Shown here: positions 51,469 through 60,119 of the stretch, piece by piece
How the letters are laid out: the number at the start of each line of letters is the position of its first letter
How positions within the stretch are numbered: the stretch's first letter is position 1
Source of the DNA: CAILLO01 sp964579735
GTDB lineage: Bacteria; Bacillota; Clostridia; Saccharofermentanales; UBA5734
DNA length: 64,000 bases
Assembly: GCA_964579735.1 (NCBI GenBank)
Contig: CAZOHH010000001.1
Span: forward strand, 1 to 64,000
Direction of reading: 5' to 3'
Program-made: the position numbers and the translations under genes
The notes under the pieces: model-generated
Seen by the model: only the letters and a program-made list of their open reading frames with translations
What the model was told of the DNA's origin: nothing
The model's database searches: none

Positions 51469-53045
51469 GTCGTGGGACGTGCCCCCTTTCCCGACCCCTG
51501 CAAACGTCCGAGGATTCGTTTGCGGTAGTCCTCGAGACAAGTCGGTCTCAACGCCAGGACCATCCCTGCGTAAACGATGCCTGCGGCTCCAAGGGAGAGA
51601 GCCAAGGTGGCGATGCTGCCGAAACGGTTGCCCGCTACCCATTGGACGAGGAAGGCCGAAAGGCCCGTCGGCACCGTGATGGCGATGGACCGGACCAGAT
51701 CTGCGGTGAAAGCCCGCAGGTGGAGCTTTCCAAGCTTTTTGCGTAGACGGATGACCATCAGGGTGGCGCTCACGCCGATGGAGACGGAGTTGGCGATGCC
51801 GATTCCGGCGAGACCGAGGATCGGAACGAGGGCCAGGTTCAGACCGACGTTGAGGACGACGGCGATTCCGCCGTTGACCATGGGCGTGCGGGTGTCGCCG
51901 AGGGCGAAGAACACGCGGGACATGATGTCGCGGATTCCGAGGAAGAGAAGTCCGGGCGCGAAGAAGAGGAACCCATGCGCAGTCCGCGCGACGTCCTCCG
52001 GACCGTAGGCGCCGTGGCCGAACAGCGCGGAGACGAGTACAGGTGCCAGCAGCATCGCGCAGACCGAGGAGGGGATCAGGAAGACGGAGAGGAAACCGAG
52101 TGACCGCGTCACCTGGGCACCGAGCTCGTCGTGGCGGCCTTCGGCCGCCGACACGGAGAAACGCGGGTAAAGCACCGTGGCGATGCCCAGGATGAAGGTC
52201 CCCTGGAAGAGCTGCATGAGCAGGGTGATGTTCGTGACGTAGGTCACGCTGCCCACGAAGAGGGTCGAAGCCATCATCTTGTCCACGACGTTGCCGACCT
52301 GCTGGGCGGCCGTGCCCGCGAGGACGGGCAGCGAGGCGAGGAGCAGAAGGCGCAGGTCGCGGTCCTTGAAGTCGAGGACCGGACGGATGCGGACGATCCG
52401 GCGCATCGAGATCTCCTGCATCAGCCACTGCAGGAAGTTCCCGAGGAGCGTCCCGATGACGAGAGCGATGACTCCGGCGCCTTTCCCAAGCCAGGCGGCC
52501 AGGATCACGGCGAGGCCGAGGGGGATGCTTGTCAGCGCGGTGACCGCGAAGCGGCGGTTGGCCTGGAGCAACGCCGCCGAAACGAACCCGAGCAGCATGA
52601 AGACGACGGATGGAAGAAGCCAGCGCGTGTACTGGACCGTCAGCGCCTTCGCCGCATCGGCGTAGCCCGGCGCCATGACGCGCACCAGCAAGGGCGCGGC
52701 GAACCAGGCTGCCGCGACGAGGGTCAGGACAAGCAGGAGGAAGACCGAAGTGACGTTGGAAGCGAAGTGGTCCGCCCGTTCCTTCCCTTCCCGCGCCTTG
52801 ACGCGCGTGTAGTTGGGAATCAAGGTCGTGGACAGCACCGCTCCGAAGATGGAGAAGAGGATCACGACGATGTTGAAGGCCATGTTGAAGGCGTCGGTCA
52901 TCCAGGTCGCGCCGAAGACGGCGGCGACGACGGCAGCACGGAGAAAGCCGGTCAGCTTGCCGGCGAACGAGAGCGCGATGTAGCCCGTTCCTTCGCGGAG
53001 GACGCCGGCGTCCTTCCTGTCCATCATGGGTGATGCGTCAGCCAT
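51465..53045 (-). CDS. murJ: MurJ/MviN-type lipid flippase
   Basis: MOP-superfamily flippase of 526 residues with about 14 hydrophobic segments. The N-terminus has GYIALSFAGKLTGFLRAAVVAAVFG, and GSVTYVTNITLLMQLFQGTFILGIATVLYPRFS is typical of MurJ. MurJ flips lipid II, but copies within polysaccharide loci can serve as the repeat-unit flippase, which fits its position here between the sialyltransferase-like enzyme and a GT2. A start at 53045 overlaps the upstream gene by 8 nt (ATGGCTGA). Confidence 0.85.
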   Translation of the reverse strand: MADASPMMDRKDAGVLREGTGYIALSFAGKLTGFLRAAVVAAVFGATWMTDAFNMAFNIVVILFSIFGAVLSTTLIPNYTRVKAREGKERADHFASNVTSVFLLLVLTLVAAAWFAAPLLVRVMAPGYADAAKALTVQYTRWLLPSVVFMLLGFVSAALLQANRRFAVTALTSIPLGLAVILAAWLGKGAGVIALVIGTLLGNFLQWLMQEISMRRIVRIRPVLDFKDRDLRLLLLASLPVLAGTAAQQVGNVVDKMMASTLFVGSVTYVTNITLLMQLFQGTFILGIATVLYPRFSVSAAEGRHDELGAQVTRSLGFLSVFLIPSSVCAMLLAPVLVSALFGHGAYGPEDVARTAHGFLFFAPGLLFLGIRDIMSRVFFALGDTRTPMVNGGIAVVLNVGLNLALVPILGLAGIGIANSVSIGVSATLMVIRLRKKLGKLHLRAFTADLVRSIAITVPTGLSAFLVQWVAGNRFGSIATLALSLGAAGIVYAGMVLALRPTCLEDYRKRILGRLQGSGKGARPTT

Positions 53046-54165
53046 GGGACACCCGCGCCGCGAGAATCCGGAGCGGCTCTTCGGACGCCACGAGTGAGAA
53101 GGCGCTGAGGAAGGAACGCTCATAACGGGGGTTTCCGGTGCCGTCGAAACGGACGACCGCCAGGTGGACCGAGGGGAAGCCGGAGCGGATGCCCTCGAGC
53201 GCGGTGCTCGGGAACAGGGCGAGCACCCCTGCGGGAGCTCCTTCGGGAGGGCACGCCATCCAGACGGCTTCGAGAGGGACGAACCCCTCCATGACGACAT
53301 CGCTATCCGGCAGCAAGGGGGACCGCTCTCGCGGGTGCGGCTTGTAGACGAGGGGAGGGGGAGGACCGCCGGCCGAGATCTCGGTCCTGAAGGCCTCGAC
53401 GACATGGACCGTGGCCTCGGAAAGAACCGACGGGTCGAGTCCGAAGTCCCCGAAGGAGGCACCGAGGACCAGCAGCGCCCCGGACAGCGCATGGACATCG
53501 AACACCCAGGCCGATGCGACGGCGGTGCGGAAACGAACTAGCGCGTGGCTGCCGGCCTCCGGCCAGAGCGGAAGAGCATGCGGGGAACCTTCCCCCGCGT
53601 GGACGGCATCGAAGCGTCCGGGGTCGGATGCACGGATCTCGTCGAAGGGAGGCAGTGGCAGGAGAAACGGGTCGGCGTGGTCGTTGCACAATCCGGTCCG
53701 CGTGCGGAGCCAGCGCAGGAAGTCCTTGGGATGGGCTCGCGGGCGACGGCGCATACGGACGTAATGGAGCGCACCATCCTCGAGGAGCACATGTCGCTGA
53801 CCGGGCCAACGGGCGAGAAGGACCAGATTCGCAAGACCTGAAAGCGTCTGGAAGACGACGACCCGGTCGAAGGCGTCGAGCCCAGGGACAGCGGCCAGGG
53901 CACGGTCGCGGGCGAAGGCCACGAGACGGCCGGTCAAGGCCGACAGGACTCCAGGAATGTCCTCCTGGGGAGGCTGAGAGACGACCTCGATCCGGTCGAA
54001 GAGACCGCTGCGTTCGGCGGCGACGGCGAGGGACTCCGCGAGGATCGTGTCGACGGAGAGTGGGCGAAGGACAAGGACCGTGTAGGAATCGTCGCGATGA
54101 AGACAACGGTCGGCCATGGCCTGCAGGAGGTGGTACGGCGTCTGCACCAAGGCGACGTGCTTCAT
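53038..54165 (-). CDS. Sialyltransferase-like glycosyltransferase (GT52/polysialyltransferase type)
   Basis: A 375-residue protein starting MKHVALVQTPYHLLQAM, as in GT52 and capsular polysialyltransferases. The two hallmark motifs of bacterial sialyltransferases are present: D/E-D/E-G as LLEDG (residues 127-131) and HP as YKPHPRE (His277). The terminal Ser/Thr motif is FPSTAL near residue 320. These enzymes transfer CMP-activated nonulosonic acids. The genes just upstream would make CMP-legionaminic acid, so this enzyme probably uses that donor. It overlaps both neighbours. Confidence 0.78.
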   Translation of the reverse strand: MKHVALVQTPYHLLQAMADRCLHRDDSYTVLVLRPLSVDTILAESLAVAAERSGLFDRIEVVSQPPQEDIPGVLSALTGRLVAFARDRALAAVPGLDAFDRVVVFQTLSGLANLVLLARWPGQRHVLLEDGALHYVRMRRRPRAHPKDFLRWLRTRTGLCNDHADPFLLPLPPFDEIRASDPGRFDAVHAGEGSPHALPLWPEAGSHALVRFRTAVASAWVFDVHALSGALLVLGASFGDFGLDPSVLSEATVHVVEAFRTEISAGGPPPPLVYKPHPRERSPLLPDSDVVMEGFVPLEAVWMACPPEGAPAGVLALFPSTALEGIRSGFPSVHLAVVRFDGTGNPRYERSFLSAFSLVASEEPLRILAARVSHG

Positions 54166-55457
54166 GGACGCTCCCATTTCCAGGCGTTGTGTTTCAATCC
54201 GATTCCCAACCAGCACCAGAACAGGATGTTCACGAGAACCCCCGTCGAGACGAACGGGTGGAAGAAACCGTATCCGAAGAAGATGAGCGAGGGAAACAGG
54301 ACGGCGATGAAGTTCCGCCAGCCTCGCGTATTGCGGAGGGAGTAGCGGAGAACAGCACCGACGGTACCGAGGAAGACGATGAGTCCGGGGATTCCGATGG
54401 TGACCAGCAGTTCGAGGATGAAGTTGTGGGGCGGGAGCTGGGAGCCGCCCGCCTTGGTGGCGAACAGGAACTTCCCGCCTCCGAGGAATCCGTCGGTCTT
54501 CAGGATGTAGCGGATCACGACGTTCCACAGATCCCAACGCACGAAGTCGCTGCCTGCGACCGAGTCCGGTGTCGGAACGAGGTGAACCATGCTGAGGATC
54601 CGGTTCATCAGGTCGACGCTGTCGGCGACGTCGAATCGATAGCAAAGGAAAGCAAGCCCGACTCCGGCGGCGACGCACAAGAGGAGGCGCAGAAGGAGTG
54701 CCTTGCGGCGGCTGAAAAGCATGACCAGGGAAAAGAAGAGAGCGATGGCGCATGCGACGCCGAAGGCGGTGCGCGACCCGGCGATCAGGATGAAGAAGGT
54801 GAACAGCGTCGCATTGAGATAGGCGAGAAGACGCCACCCCGGGCGGTACGATGCGTGGAGCAGGGTATAGATGGATGCGAAGAGCATCAAGGAGCTGCAG
54901 GCGAGGAAATAGTTGATGGAGGAACCGAAGATGGTCAGTCGAATGCCTTCGGCCCCCAGTTCGAGCCAATGGGAGGCCTGGAGAAGCATGACCGTCGTGG
55001 TGCAGGCGACCATCGCCTTGATGACGCCCCGACGCGGGACAATCCCGGTGTCGATGGCCAGGAAAGCGGCGACCGCGGGGACCATGACCCGGAGCACCAT
55101 GAACGGGGTCGTGGTCGTGATGCCCGTCGAGGCTCGTACGGCGACGAGACCCGCAGCATAGAAGATGAGGAGCGCAGCCCCTGCGACCGTCCACCAACCG
55201 GCTTTCGATAGGGTCAGTTTCCGGAAGAGGAGGGCGATGGCGACACAAAGGATCAAGGTCTCCAGGAGCAGGTCCGAAATGAAGATCCGCTGTCTGGGCA
55301 TGGATCCGGCGATGCTGACGGAAAAGGCGGCGAAGAGGAGGATCGCGAACAGCAAGATGAACCCGAGGACCTCCCGGACGCGCGGACGGACGAACCACGC
55401 CGCCACTGCGCGGAGACCCCGGGGACGGCGGCGGGGAATGGCGGCGCTATCCTCCAT
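54162..55457 (-). CDS. O-antigen polymerase/ligase-like membrane protein (Wzy/WaaL family)
   Basis: Integral membrane protein of 431 residues with about 10-12 hydrophobic segments. The large periplasmic/extracellular loop holds DFVRWDLWNVVIRYI and the signature PPHNFILELLVTIGIPGL, with the His of the Wzy-C motif. Family members polymerise or ligate lipid-linked polysaccharide repeat units. It overlaps the PtmE-like gene by 11 nt and the sialyltransferase-like gene as ATGA, placing it in a polysaccharide assembly operon with MurJ-like flippase. Confidence 0.82.
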   Translation of the reverse strand: MEDSAAIPRRRPRGLRAVAAWFVRPRVREVLGFILLFAILLFAAFSVSIAGSMPRQRIFISDLLLETLILCVAIALLFRKLTLSKAGWWTVAGAALLIFYAAGLVAVRASTGITTTTPFMVLRVMVPAVAAFLAIDTGIVPRRGVIKAMVACTTTVMLLQASHWLELGAEGIRLTIFGSSINYFLACSSLMLFASIYTLLHASYRPGWRLLAYLNATLFTFFILIAGSRTAFGVACAIALFFSLVMLFSRRKALLLRLLLCVAAGVGLAFLCYRFDVADSVDLMNRILSMVHLVPTPDSVAGSDFVRWDLWNVVIRYILKTDGFLGGGKFLFATKAGGSQLPPHNFILELLVTIGIPGLIVFLGTVGAVLRYSLRNTRGWRNFIAVLFPSLIFFGYGFFHPFVSTGVLVNILFWCWLGIGLKHNAWKWERP

Positions 55458-56526
55458 GGGCCTGCTCCAGGCTTCTCAGCGCGTTCCGGTAGGGCTCCCA
55501 TTCCCCCACGTCGTGCCAGCTCGCTTCGTCCACTTCGTGGATGCCGATCCGCTTGCCTGCGGCCAGCAGTTCGGCCAGCAGCGTGTCCATGTCCGTGCGC
55601 CGGTCCTCCGATACGAAGGAGAGGACATCCGGTGAAAGGACGTAGACGCCGGTGTTGACCAGATGGGCATAGGTCGGTTTCTCCTGTACGCCGCGAAGGA
55701 TCCCATCCTCTGCCTGGAGGACACCATAGGGCACCGTGAAATGCTTGCGGCACCCGACGATGGTCATGTCGTATCGGCCGGACTCGTGGGTGGTGAAGAC
55801 CGTGTCGAGCGGTGTGTCGAGCAGGACATCGCAGTTGGTAAGGAAGAAGGGACGCACGAGCGAAGGACGAGCCAGCGCGAGGCTTCCGACCGTCCCCATC
55901 GGGAACGTCTCCTCGACGAACTCCACGGACTCGTACTTGGAACGCACGGCCTCGTCGGCGAAGTACGCGCGGATCATTTCGGACTTGTATCGGACCGAAA
56001 GGATGAAACGGCTGAATCCAGCCATCGCGAAGCGGTCCATGATGACCTCGATGACCGGTTTGTCCCCGAGGGGGATCAGGGGTTTGGGAAGGATCCGCGT
56101 GAAAGGCTCCATCCGGGACCCGATGCCGCCGGCCTGGAGGAAGACGGGGTTGTCCCTCTTCATGGCGACGATGCGTTTCTCGACCGGGTAGCGGAAGTGG
56201 ACGTCGAGGATGGTGCCCGACGCATCGATGGAGGGAACGAGGTCGATGTGGTACTCGTCCATGAGGCGTCGCGCGTTTTCCGCGGCCAGGGAGTCGACGC
56301 CCGATACGGAGCGGGGGGAGCGGTTCATGATGGTGGCCACGGGTTCCGTCAAGGACCTCCCTGCCAGGATTCCGCGCCGGATGTCGCCGTCGGTGACGGC
56401 GCCGACCAGGTGTAGTCCGGTGTCCACGACGAGCAGGCACCGCGTCGCGGACCGGTCGGTCTGCTGCATCGCCTCGCGTATCGTGCGGTTACCATCGATG
56501 ATGCAGGTTTCGATCTCGCTCTTCAT
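55447..56526 (-). CDS. ptmE: CBS-domain nucleotidyltransferase, PtmE-like (GlcN-1-P guanylyltransferase candidate)
   Basis: A 359-residue protein with a pair of CBS domains in residues 1-115 (LLVVDTGLHLVGAVTDGDIRRGI) and a nucleotidyltransferase domain after that. The signature AGGIGSRMEPFTRILPKPLIP and the GDKPVIE that follows match sugar nucleotidyltransferases. This two-domain form is that of PtmE, which makes the GDP-sugar that starts legionaminic acid synthesis in Campylobacter. It is directly after the legF-like gene with an ATGA overlap. Specificity is inferred from context. Confidence 0.83.
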   Translation of the reverse strand: MKSEIETCIIDGNRTIREAMQQTDRSATRCLLVVDTGLHLVGAVTDGDIRRGILAGRSLTEPVATIMNRSPRSVSGVDSLAAENARRLMDEYHIDLVPSIDASGTILDVHFRYPVEKRIVAMKRDNPVFLQAGGIGSRMEPFTRILPKPLIPLGDKPVIEVIMDRFAMAGFSRFILSVRYKSEMIRAYFADEAVRSKYESVEFVEETFPMGTVGSLALARPSLVRPFFLTNCDVLLDTPLDTVFTTHESGRYDMTIVGCRKHFTVPYGVLQAEDGILRGVQEKPTYAHLVNTGVYVLSPDVLSFVSEDRRTDMDTLLAELLAAGKRIGIHEVDEASWHDVGEWEPYRNALRSLEQAHGG

Positions 56527-57260
56527 CGTATGTTCCCCCCCTGATCCTGCAGGCGTCTGGCAAGAATGGTTTCCGCGGCCTCGAAGTCCGCCGCGAAGTC
56601 GATATCGATGGAATCCTCCTCCGACATGGGGAAGGCCAGCACTTCGCCGGCCAGGAAATCCCTCGTGCGGGCGAGCGTGGCTGGGCGGCAGAGGTACAGG
56701 GCGCCATTCAGCCGGTATACCGGCGGGAAGTCCTGACGTCGCGCGAAGACGGACCGGTCATAGGGGATGAGGTCGGAGATCCTACCTCGCTCGTCGACGG
56801 TCTTCAGCCACCACGGCGGGTGGTTCTCGCACACGACGGAGACGAGTCCGTCGCAGTCCGGCTCGGAGAGGAGACGGGACAAGGCAGCCGTGACGTGCGC
56901 GGCATCGCGCAACGGGCTGGTCGCCTGCAGCAGCAGGAGGAGGTCCGGTTCCCAACCGTCCCGACTCTTCAGGACATCCAGAACGTGCAGGACGGCGTCC
57001 ACGGTCGGGCTCCGGTCGGTAGCCAGCTCGGGAGGCCGCTCGACGGTCTCCGCGCCGGCGTCCAGCGCGGCAGCGGCGATGGCTTCGTCGTCGGTGCTCA
57101 CCACCACGCGCATCGGATAGCCGCAGTCGAGCGCCGCTCGAAGGGTCCATTCGATCAGGGGGCGACCGCAGAGGGGCTTCACGTTCTTGCCCGGAAGTCC
57201 CTTCGACCCGCCGCGGGCAGGAACTACGCAGAGGATGCGGGGAGGAGTCCCCTCGCTCAT
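56523..57260 (-). CDS. legF: CMP-nonulosonic acid synthetase, LegF/NeuA-like
   Basis: Cytidylyltransferase of 245 residues activating a nonulosonic acid with CTP. The signature VPARGGSKGLPGKNVKPLCGRPLIEWT is intact, and LLQATSPLRDAAHV and DIDFAADFEAAE are typical of NeuA/LegF. The start overlaps the NeuB-like gene and its end overlaps the PtmE-like gene, each as ATGA. The neighbours favour CMP-legionaminic acid over CMP-sialic acid. Confidence 0.88.
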   Translation of the reverse strand: MSEGTPPRILCVVPARGGSKGLPGKNVKPLCGRPLIEWTLRAALDCGYPMRVVVSTDDEAIAAAALDAGAETVERPPELATDRSPTVDAVLHVLDVLKSRDGWEPDLLLLLQATSPLRDAAHVTAALSRLLSEPDCDGLVSVVCENHPPWWLKTVDERGRISDLIPYDRSVFARRQDFPPVYRLNGALYLCRPATLARTRDFLAGEVLAFPMSEEDSIDIDFAADFEAAETILARRLQDQGGNIR

Positions 57261-58288
57261 GGCGCGGTCCTATCGGGTTCGACGTCGTCCCACAGGACGA
57301 GATCGTCCGGCTGGAGTGCGCGCAAGGTCCTTCTACCGACGAGCTGGTCGATCTGTGCCGGCGGAATGCCGCCCGCTGGGCGCTTCACGGACAACATCGA
57401 CCGTTCGATCGTCGTTCCCGCGGGGATGAGGGTCTCGGCCACGACGCTCTTTCGGACCAGTTCGGCTGTCGCCGTCTCGCGCGCCGATGGCCGCTTGATT
57501 CCGTCGCCCATGGCCGCTTCGATGTGGCGGATGCCGGTGACGAGCGCCTTGAGCTCGCCGGGCTCGAGGGACATCCGGTGGTCCGGTCCAGGCAAGCCGC
57601 GGTCCAGCGTGAAATGCTTCTCCAGGACACAGGCTCCCAGCGCGACGGCGGCGAAGGAGATCTCGAGCCCTTCGGTGTGATCGGAGTAGCCCACGGGCAG
57701 GCCGAACTCGGCCGTCAACGTGGCCATGGCCGTTAGGTTCACGGAGTCGAAGGGAGCGGGGTAGTCGCTCGTGCAATGGAGCAGCGTGACGGGCACAGGT
57801 CTTCTGCCGTCCACATGGATCCAGGACAGCGCCTCGCGGATTTCCGGCAGGGTGGCCATGCCGGTCGAGACGATCAGGGGAAGCCCGAAGGAGGCGATGT
57901 GCGAAAGGAGGGGTCGATTGGTCAGTTCACCGGAGGGAACCTTGAAACGGGCGACGCCGAGAGCTCGCAATAGGTCCGCGGACGGCTCGTCGAAAGGGGT
58001 GGAGAGGAATTCGATGCCTCTCGAACGGCAGGCCTGGAAAAGTCGTCGATGCAGTTCCTCGGAGAGTTCGAGTGCCTTCAGCATCGCGAACTGGCCGTCG
58101 TCGGTCCCCGTGTTGCGTATCTGGTATCCCGCCTTCCGCGCCCTCTTCGTGACGAGCGACTCGGCGCGGAAGGTCTGGAACTTCACGGCGTCGCAGCCGG
58201 CTTCCGCCGCCCGGTCGACCATCTCCAAGGCCAGGTCGGGGTTCCCGTTGTGGTTGACTCCCGCCTCCGCGATGATGTAAACGGCCAT
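57257..58288 (-). CDS. legI: Nonulosonic acid synthase, LegI/NeuB-like
   Basis: Condenses phosphoenolpyruvate with a 6-carbon amino sugar to give the 9-carbon acid. The 343-residue product starts MAVYIIAEAGVNHNGNPDLA, and has AVKFQTF, FLSTPFDEPSADLL, LLHCTSDYPAP, GYSDHTEG and LEKHFTLDRGLPGPDHRMS in order. The C-terminal SAF-type antifreeze-like domain (SVVAETLIPAGTTI, KRPAGGIPP) is complete. The His in CxxDYP/HF motifs supports function. Operon position supports the legionaminic route. Confidence 0.92.
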   Translation of the reverse strand: MAVYIIAEAGVNHNGNPDLALEMVDRAAEAGCDAVKFQTFRAESLVTKRARKAGYQIRNTGTDDGQFAMLKALELSEELHRRLFQACRSRGIEFLSTPFDEPSADLLRALGVARFKVPSGELTNRPLLSHIASFGLPLIVSTGMATLPEIREALSWIHVDGRRPVPVTLLHCTSDYPAPFDSVNLTAMATLTAEFGLPVGYSDHTEGLEISFAAVALGACVLEKHFTLDRGLPGPDHRMSLEPGELKALVTGIRHIEAAMGDGIKRPSARETATAELVRKSVVAETLIPAGTTIERSMLSVKRPAGGIPPAQIDQLVGRRTLRALQPDDLVLWDDVEPDRTAP

Positions 58289-58291
58289 GCC

Positions 58292-58945
58292 TCAGCCCTT
58301 CTCTTCCATGTTCCTGGCGGGAACTCCGGCGACGCGCACGTCATCCGGAACGTCCCGCGTGACGACCGCGCCTGCCGCGACCACGCACCGGTCTCCGACG
58401 CGGACTCCAGGCAGCACGACGGCGAGGGATCCCACCAGCGTGTCCGAGCCGACCTTGGCCTGGCCGGACAGGACCGCTCCCGGCCCGATGAGCGTGTTGT
58501 CTCCGACCTGGCAACCATGTTCGACGATGCACCCGGTGTTTAGGACGGCGAGCCGTCCAACGGTCGCACCGGCGTTGATGATGGCCCCCGCCATGACCGC
58601 GGCCCCTTCCCCGATGCGGACCGAGCGCGATACGACGGCCGAGGGATGGACGAGCGTCCGGAAGGGCAACCCCAGAAGATCCAGTCGACGGACGACCTCC
58701 GTTCGACGGACCATGTCTCGGCCCGATCCCACTCCGACGACCAGCGCCAGAGGTTCCTTGTCCGCGATCCGTCGTATGTCGGCGTCGCTCCCGAGAATGG
58801 GCAGTCCGCAGAACGAAACCTCTTCGGAACCAGGCCGGTCGGTACAGCCGAGGACGTCCGGAAGCAGCCCGCAGACCTCGAGGAGATCGACGAGCACCGA
58901 AGCGTGCCCACCACAGCCGACCAGTAGGATCCTCTCCTCATTCAT
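58292..58945 (-). CDS. legH: Sugar O/N-acetyltransferase, LegH/NeuD/PglD-like
   Basis: Left-handed beta-helix acetyltransferase of 217 residues. The N-terminal PglD-type Rossmann region begins ILLVGCGGHASVLVDLL, and the hexapeptide repeats run from about residue 95 (VRIGEGAAVMAGAIINAGATVGRLAVLNTGCIVEHGCQVGD is the region) with the catalytic His in VEHGC. It would N-acetylate the amino sugar made by the LegC-like aminotransferase. The start MNEERIL at 58945 overlaps the upstream gene by 8 nt. Confidence 0.87.
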   Translation of the reverse strand: MNEERILLVGCGGHASVLVDLLEVCGLLPDVLGCTDRPGSEEVSFCGLPILGSDADIRRIADKEPLALVVGVGSGRDMVRRTEVVRRLDLLGLPFRTLVHPSAVVSRSVRIGEGAAVMAGAIINAGATVGRLAVLNTGCIVEHGCQVGDNTLIGPGAVLSGQAKVGSDTLVGSLAVVLPGVRVGDRCVVAAGAVVTRDVPDDVRVAGVPARNMEEKG

Positions 58946-60119
58946 CTTCGAACACCAGCCTTTTCCGAAGCAGCCGCGCATAGTCGGCGTCGCGCAGCAC
59001 GGCAAGGACCTTCTCCGATGTGCGTCCGTCACCATAGGGATTCACCACGTCCGCGGCCTTCGCGCGGAAGGAGTCCGACAGCGCCAGCTGGAGGGCCGTT
59101 GCGATGTCGGCGCTCCGGCAGGGCACATGGAGCACGTTGGCTCCATGCAGGCGGCCTTTCTGTCGGTCGCCGACGTCGACGACCGGCAAGCCGAAGGAGG
59201 CGGCCTCGACGATGCCCGACGAGGAGTTTCCCACCATGCATCGGCAGTTCCGCAGGCTGTCCAGGTAGTTCTTCGACCCGAGGTTCTGGTGGAAATGCAG
59301 CCGGGAGTGGGTTGCGGCGAATGCCTCGATGCGCGCGTTGATCGAGAGACCGTCCGCATCGGCGCCCGTTCCGGTGAGCAATGCGTGAAGACCGGTCGCG
59401 TCAAGCGCGTGGAGCCACTCGTCCAGTTCCGAAAGGGGCGTCGTCCCTTCCACGGTCCGCACGGTCGCAGGGTGGAAGGTACCGAGGAGTATCGGTTCGT
59501 CGAGAGGCAGTCCATAGCGGCGTGCCCAGGTCTTCGGGTCGGGGGGTGGAAGGTGCTGGATCCACTCCAGGCCGGGAGCGCCGACGACCGTCACGCGCCA
59601 GGTCTCCTCCCCCATCCGGCGGAGGTTCCGGGCATAGGCTTCGGTGGCAGGAAGGTGGAGGTGGCTGAGTTTCGTGATGGCGTGCCGGTACTGCTCGTCG
59701 ATGGCACCCTCGGTGGTCTCGCCGCCATGGAGGTGCGCAACGGGAACGTTGAGCGGCAAGGCGGCGGCCGCCGCCGCGAAAATCTCGAAGCGGTCCCCGA
59801 GGAGGAGAACGAGGTCGGGGCGGAGCGTGTCGTAAGCGGCAGCGAAGCCGGCCAGCGCGGTGCCGCAGGCGGTCGCGACGTCGAGGGGGCGGTCCCCGGT
59901 CTGGTTCGTGTCGATTCGGGCGGCGGCAGGGAACCCGTCCTCTTCGACCTGGCGCCAGGTCTCTCCGAGTCCGGCCATGAGGTGGCCCCCGGTCACCAGC
60001 GTCAGCAGTTCGAAGTCGTCCGCTTCCTGCAGGGCCTTCAGGATCCAGCGAAGGAGTCCATAGTCGGCGCGGGTCCCTGTGACGACGGCAATGCGCCGTC
60101 TCTTCGGCGAGCCGGTCAT
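58938..60119 (-). CDS. legG: Hydrolysing NDP-sugar 2-epimerase, LegG/NeuC-like
   Basis: Epimerises and hydrolyses an NDP-diacetamido sugar, giving the free hexose for the synthase. The 393-residue GT-B fold begins RIAVVTGTRADYGLLRWIL, a NeuC/LegG signature, with LLLGDRFEIFAAAAAALPLNVPVAHLHGGETTEGAIDEQYRHAITKLSHLH (region residues ~98-150) and GNSSSGIVEAASFGLP. The start at 60119 overlaps the legC-like stop as ATGA. Confidence 0.9.
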   Translation of the reverse strand: MTGSPKRRRIAVVTGTRADYGLLRWILKALQEADDFELLTLVTGGHLMAGLGETWRQVEEDGFPAAARIDTNQTGDRPLDVATACGTALAGFAAAYDTLRPDLVLLLGDRFEIFAAAAAALPLNVPVAHLHGGETTEGAIDEQYRHAITKLSHLHLPATEAYARNLRRMGEETWRVTVVGAPGLEWIQHLPPPDPKTWARRYGLPLDEPILLGTFHPATVRTVEGTTPLSELDEWLHALDATGLHALLTGTGADADGLSINARIEAFAATHSRLHFHQNLGSKNYLDSLRNCRCMVGNSSSGIVEAASFGLPVVDVGDRQKGRLHGANVLHVPCRSADIATALQLALSDSFRAKAADVVNPYGDGRTSEKVLAVLRDADYARLLRKRLVFEDE

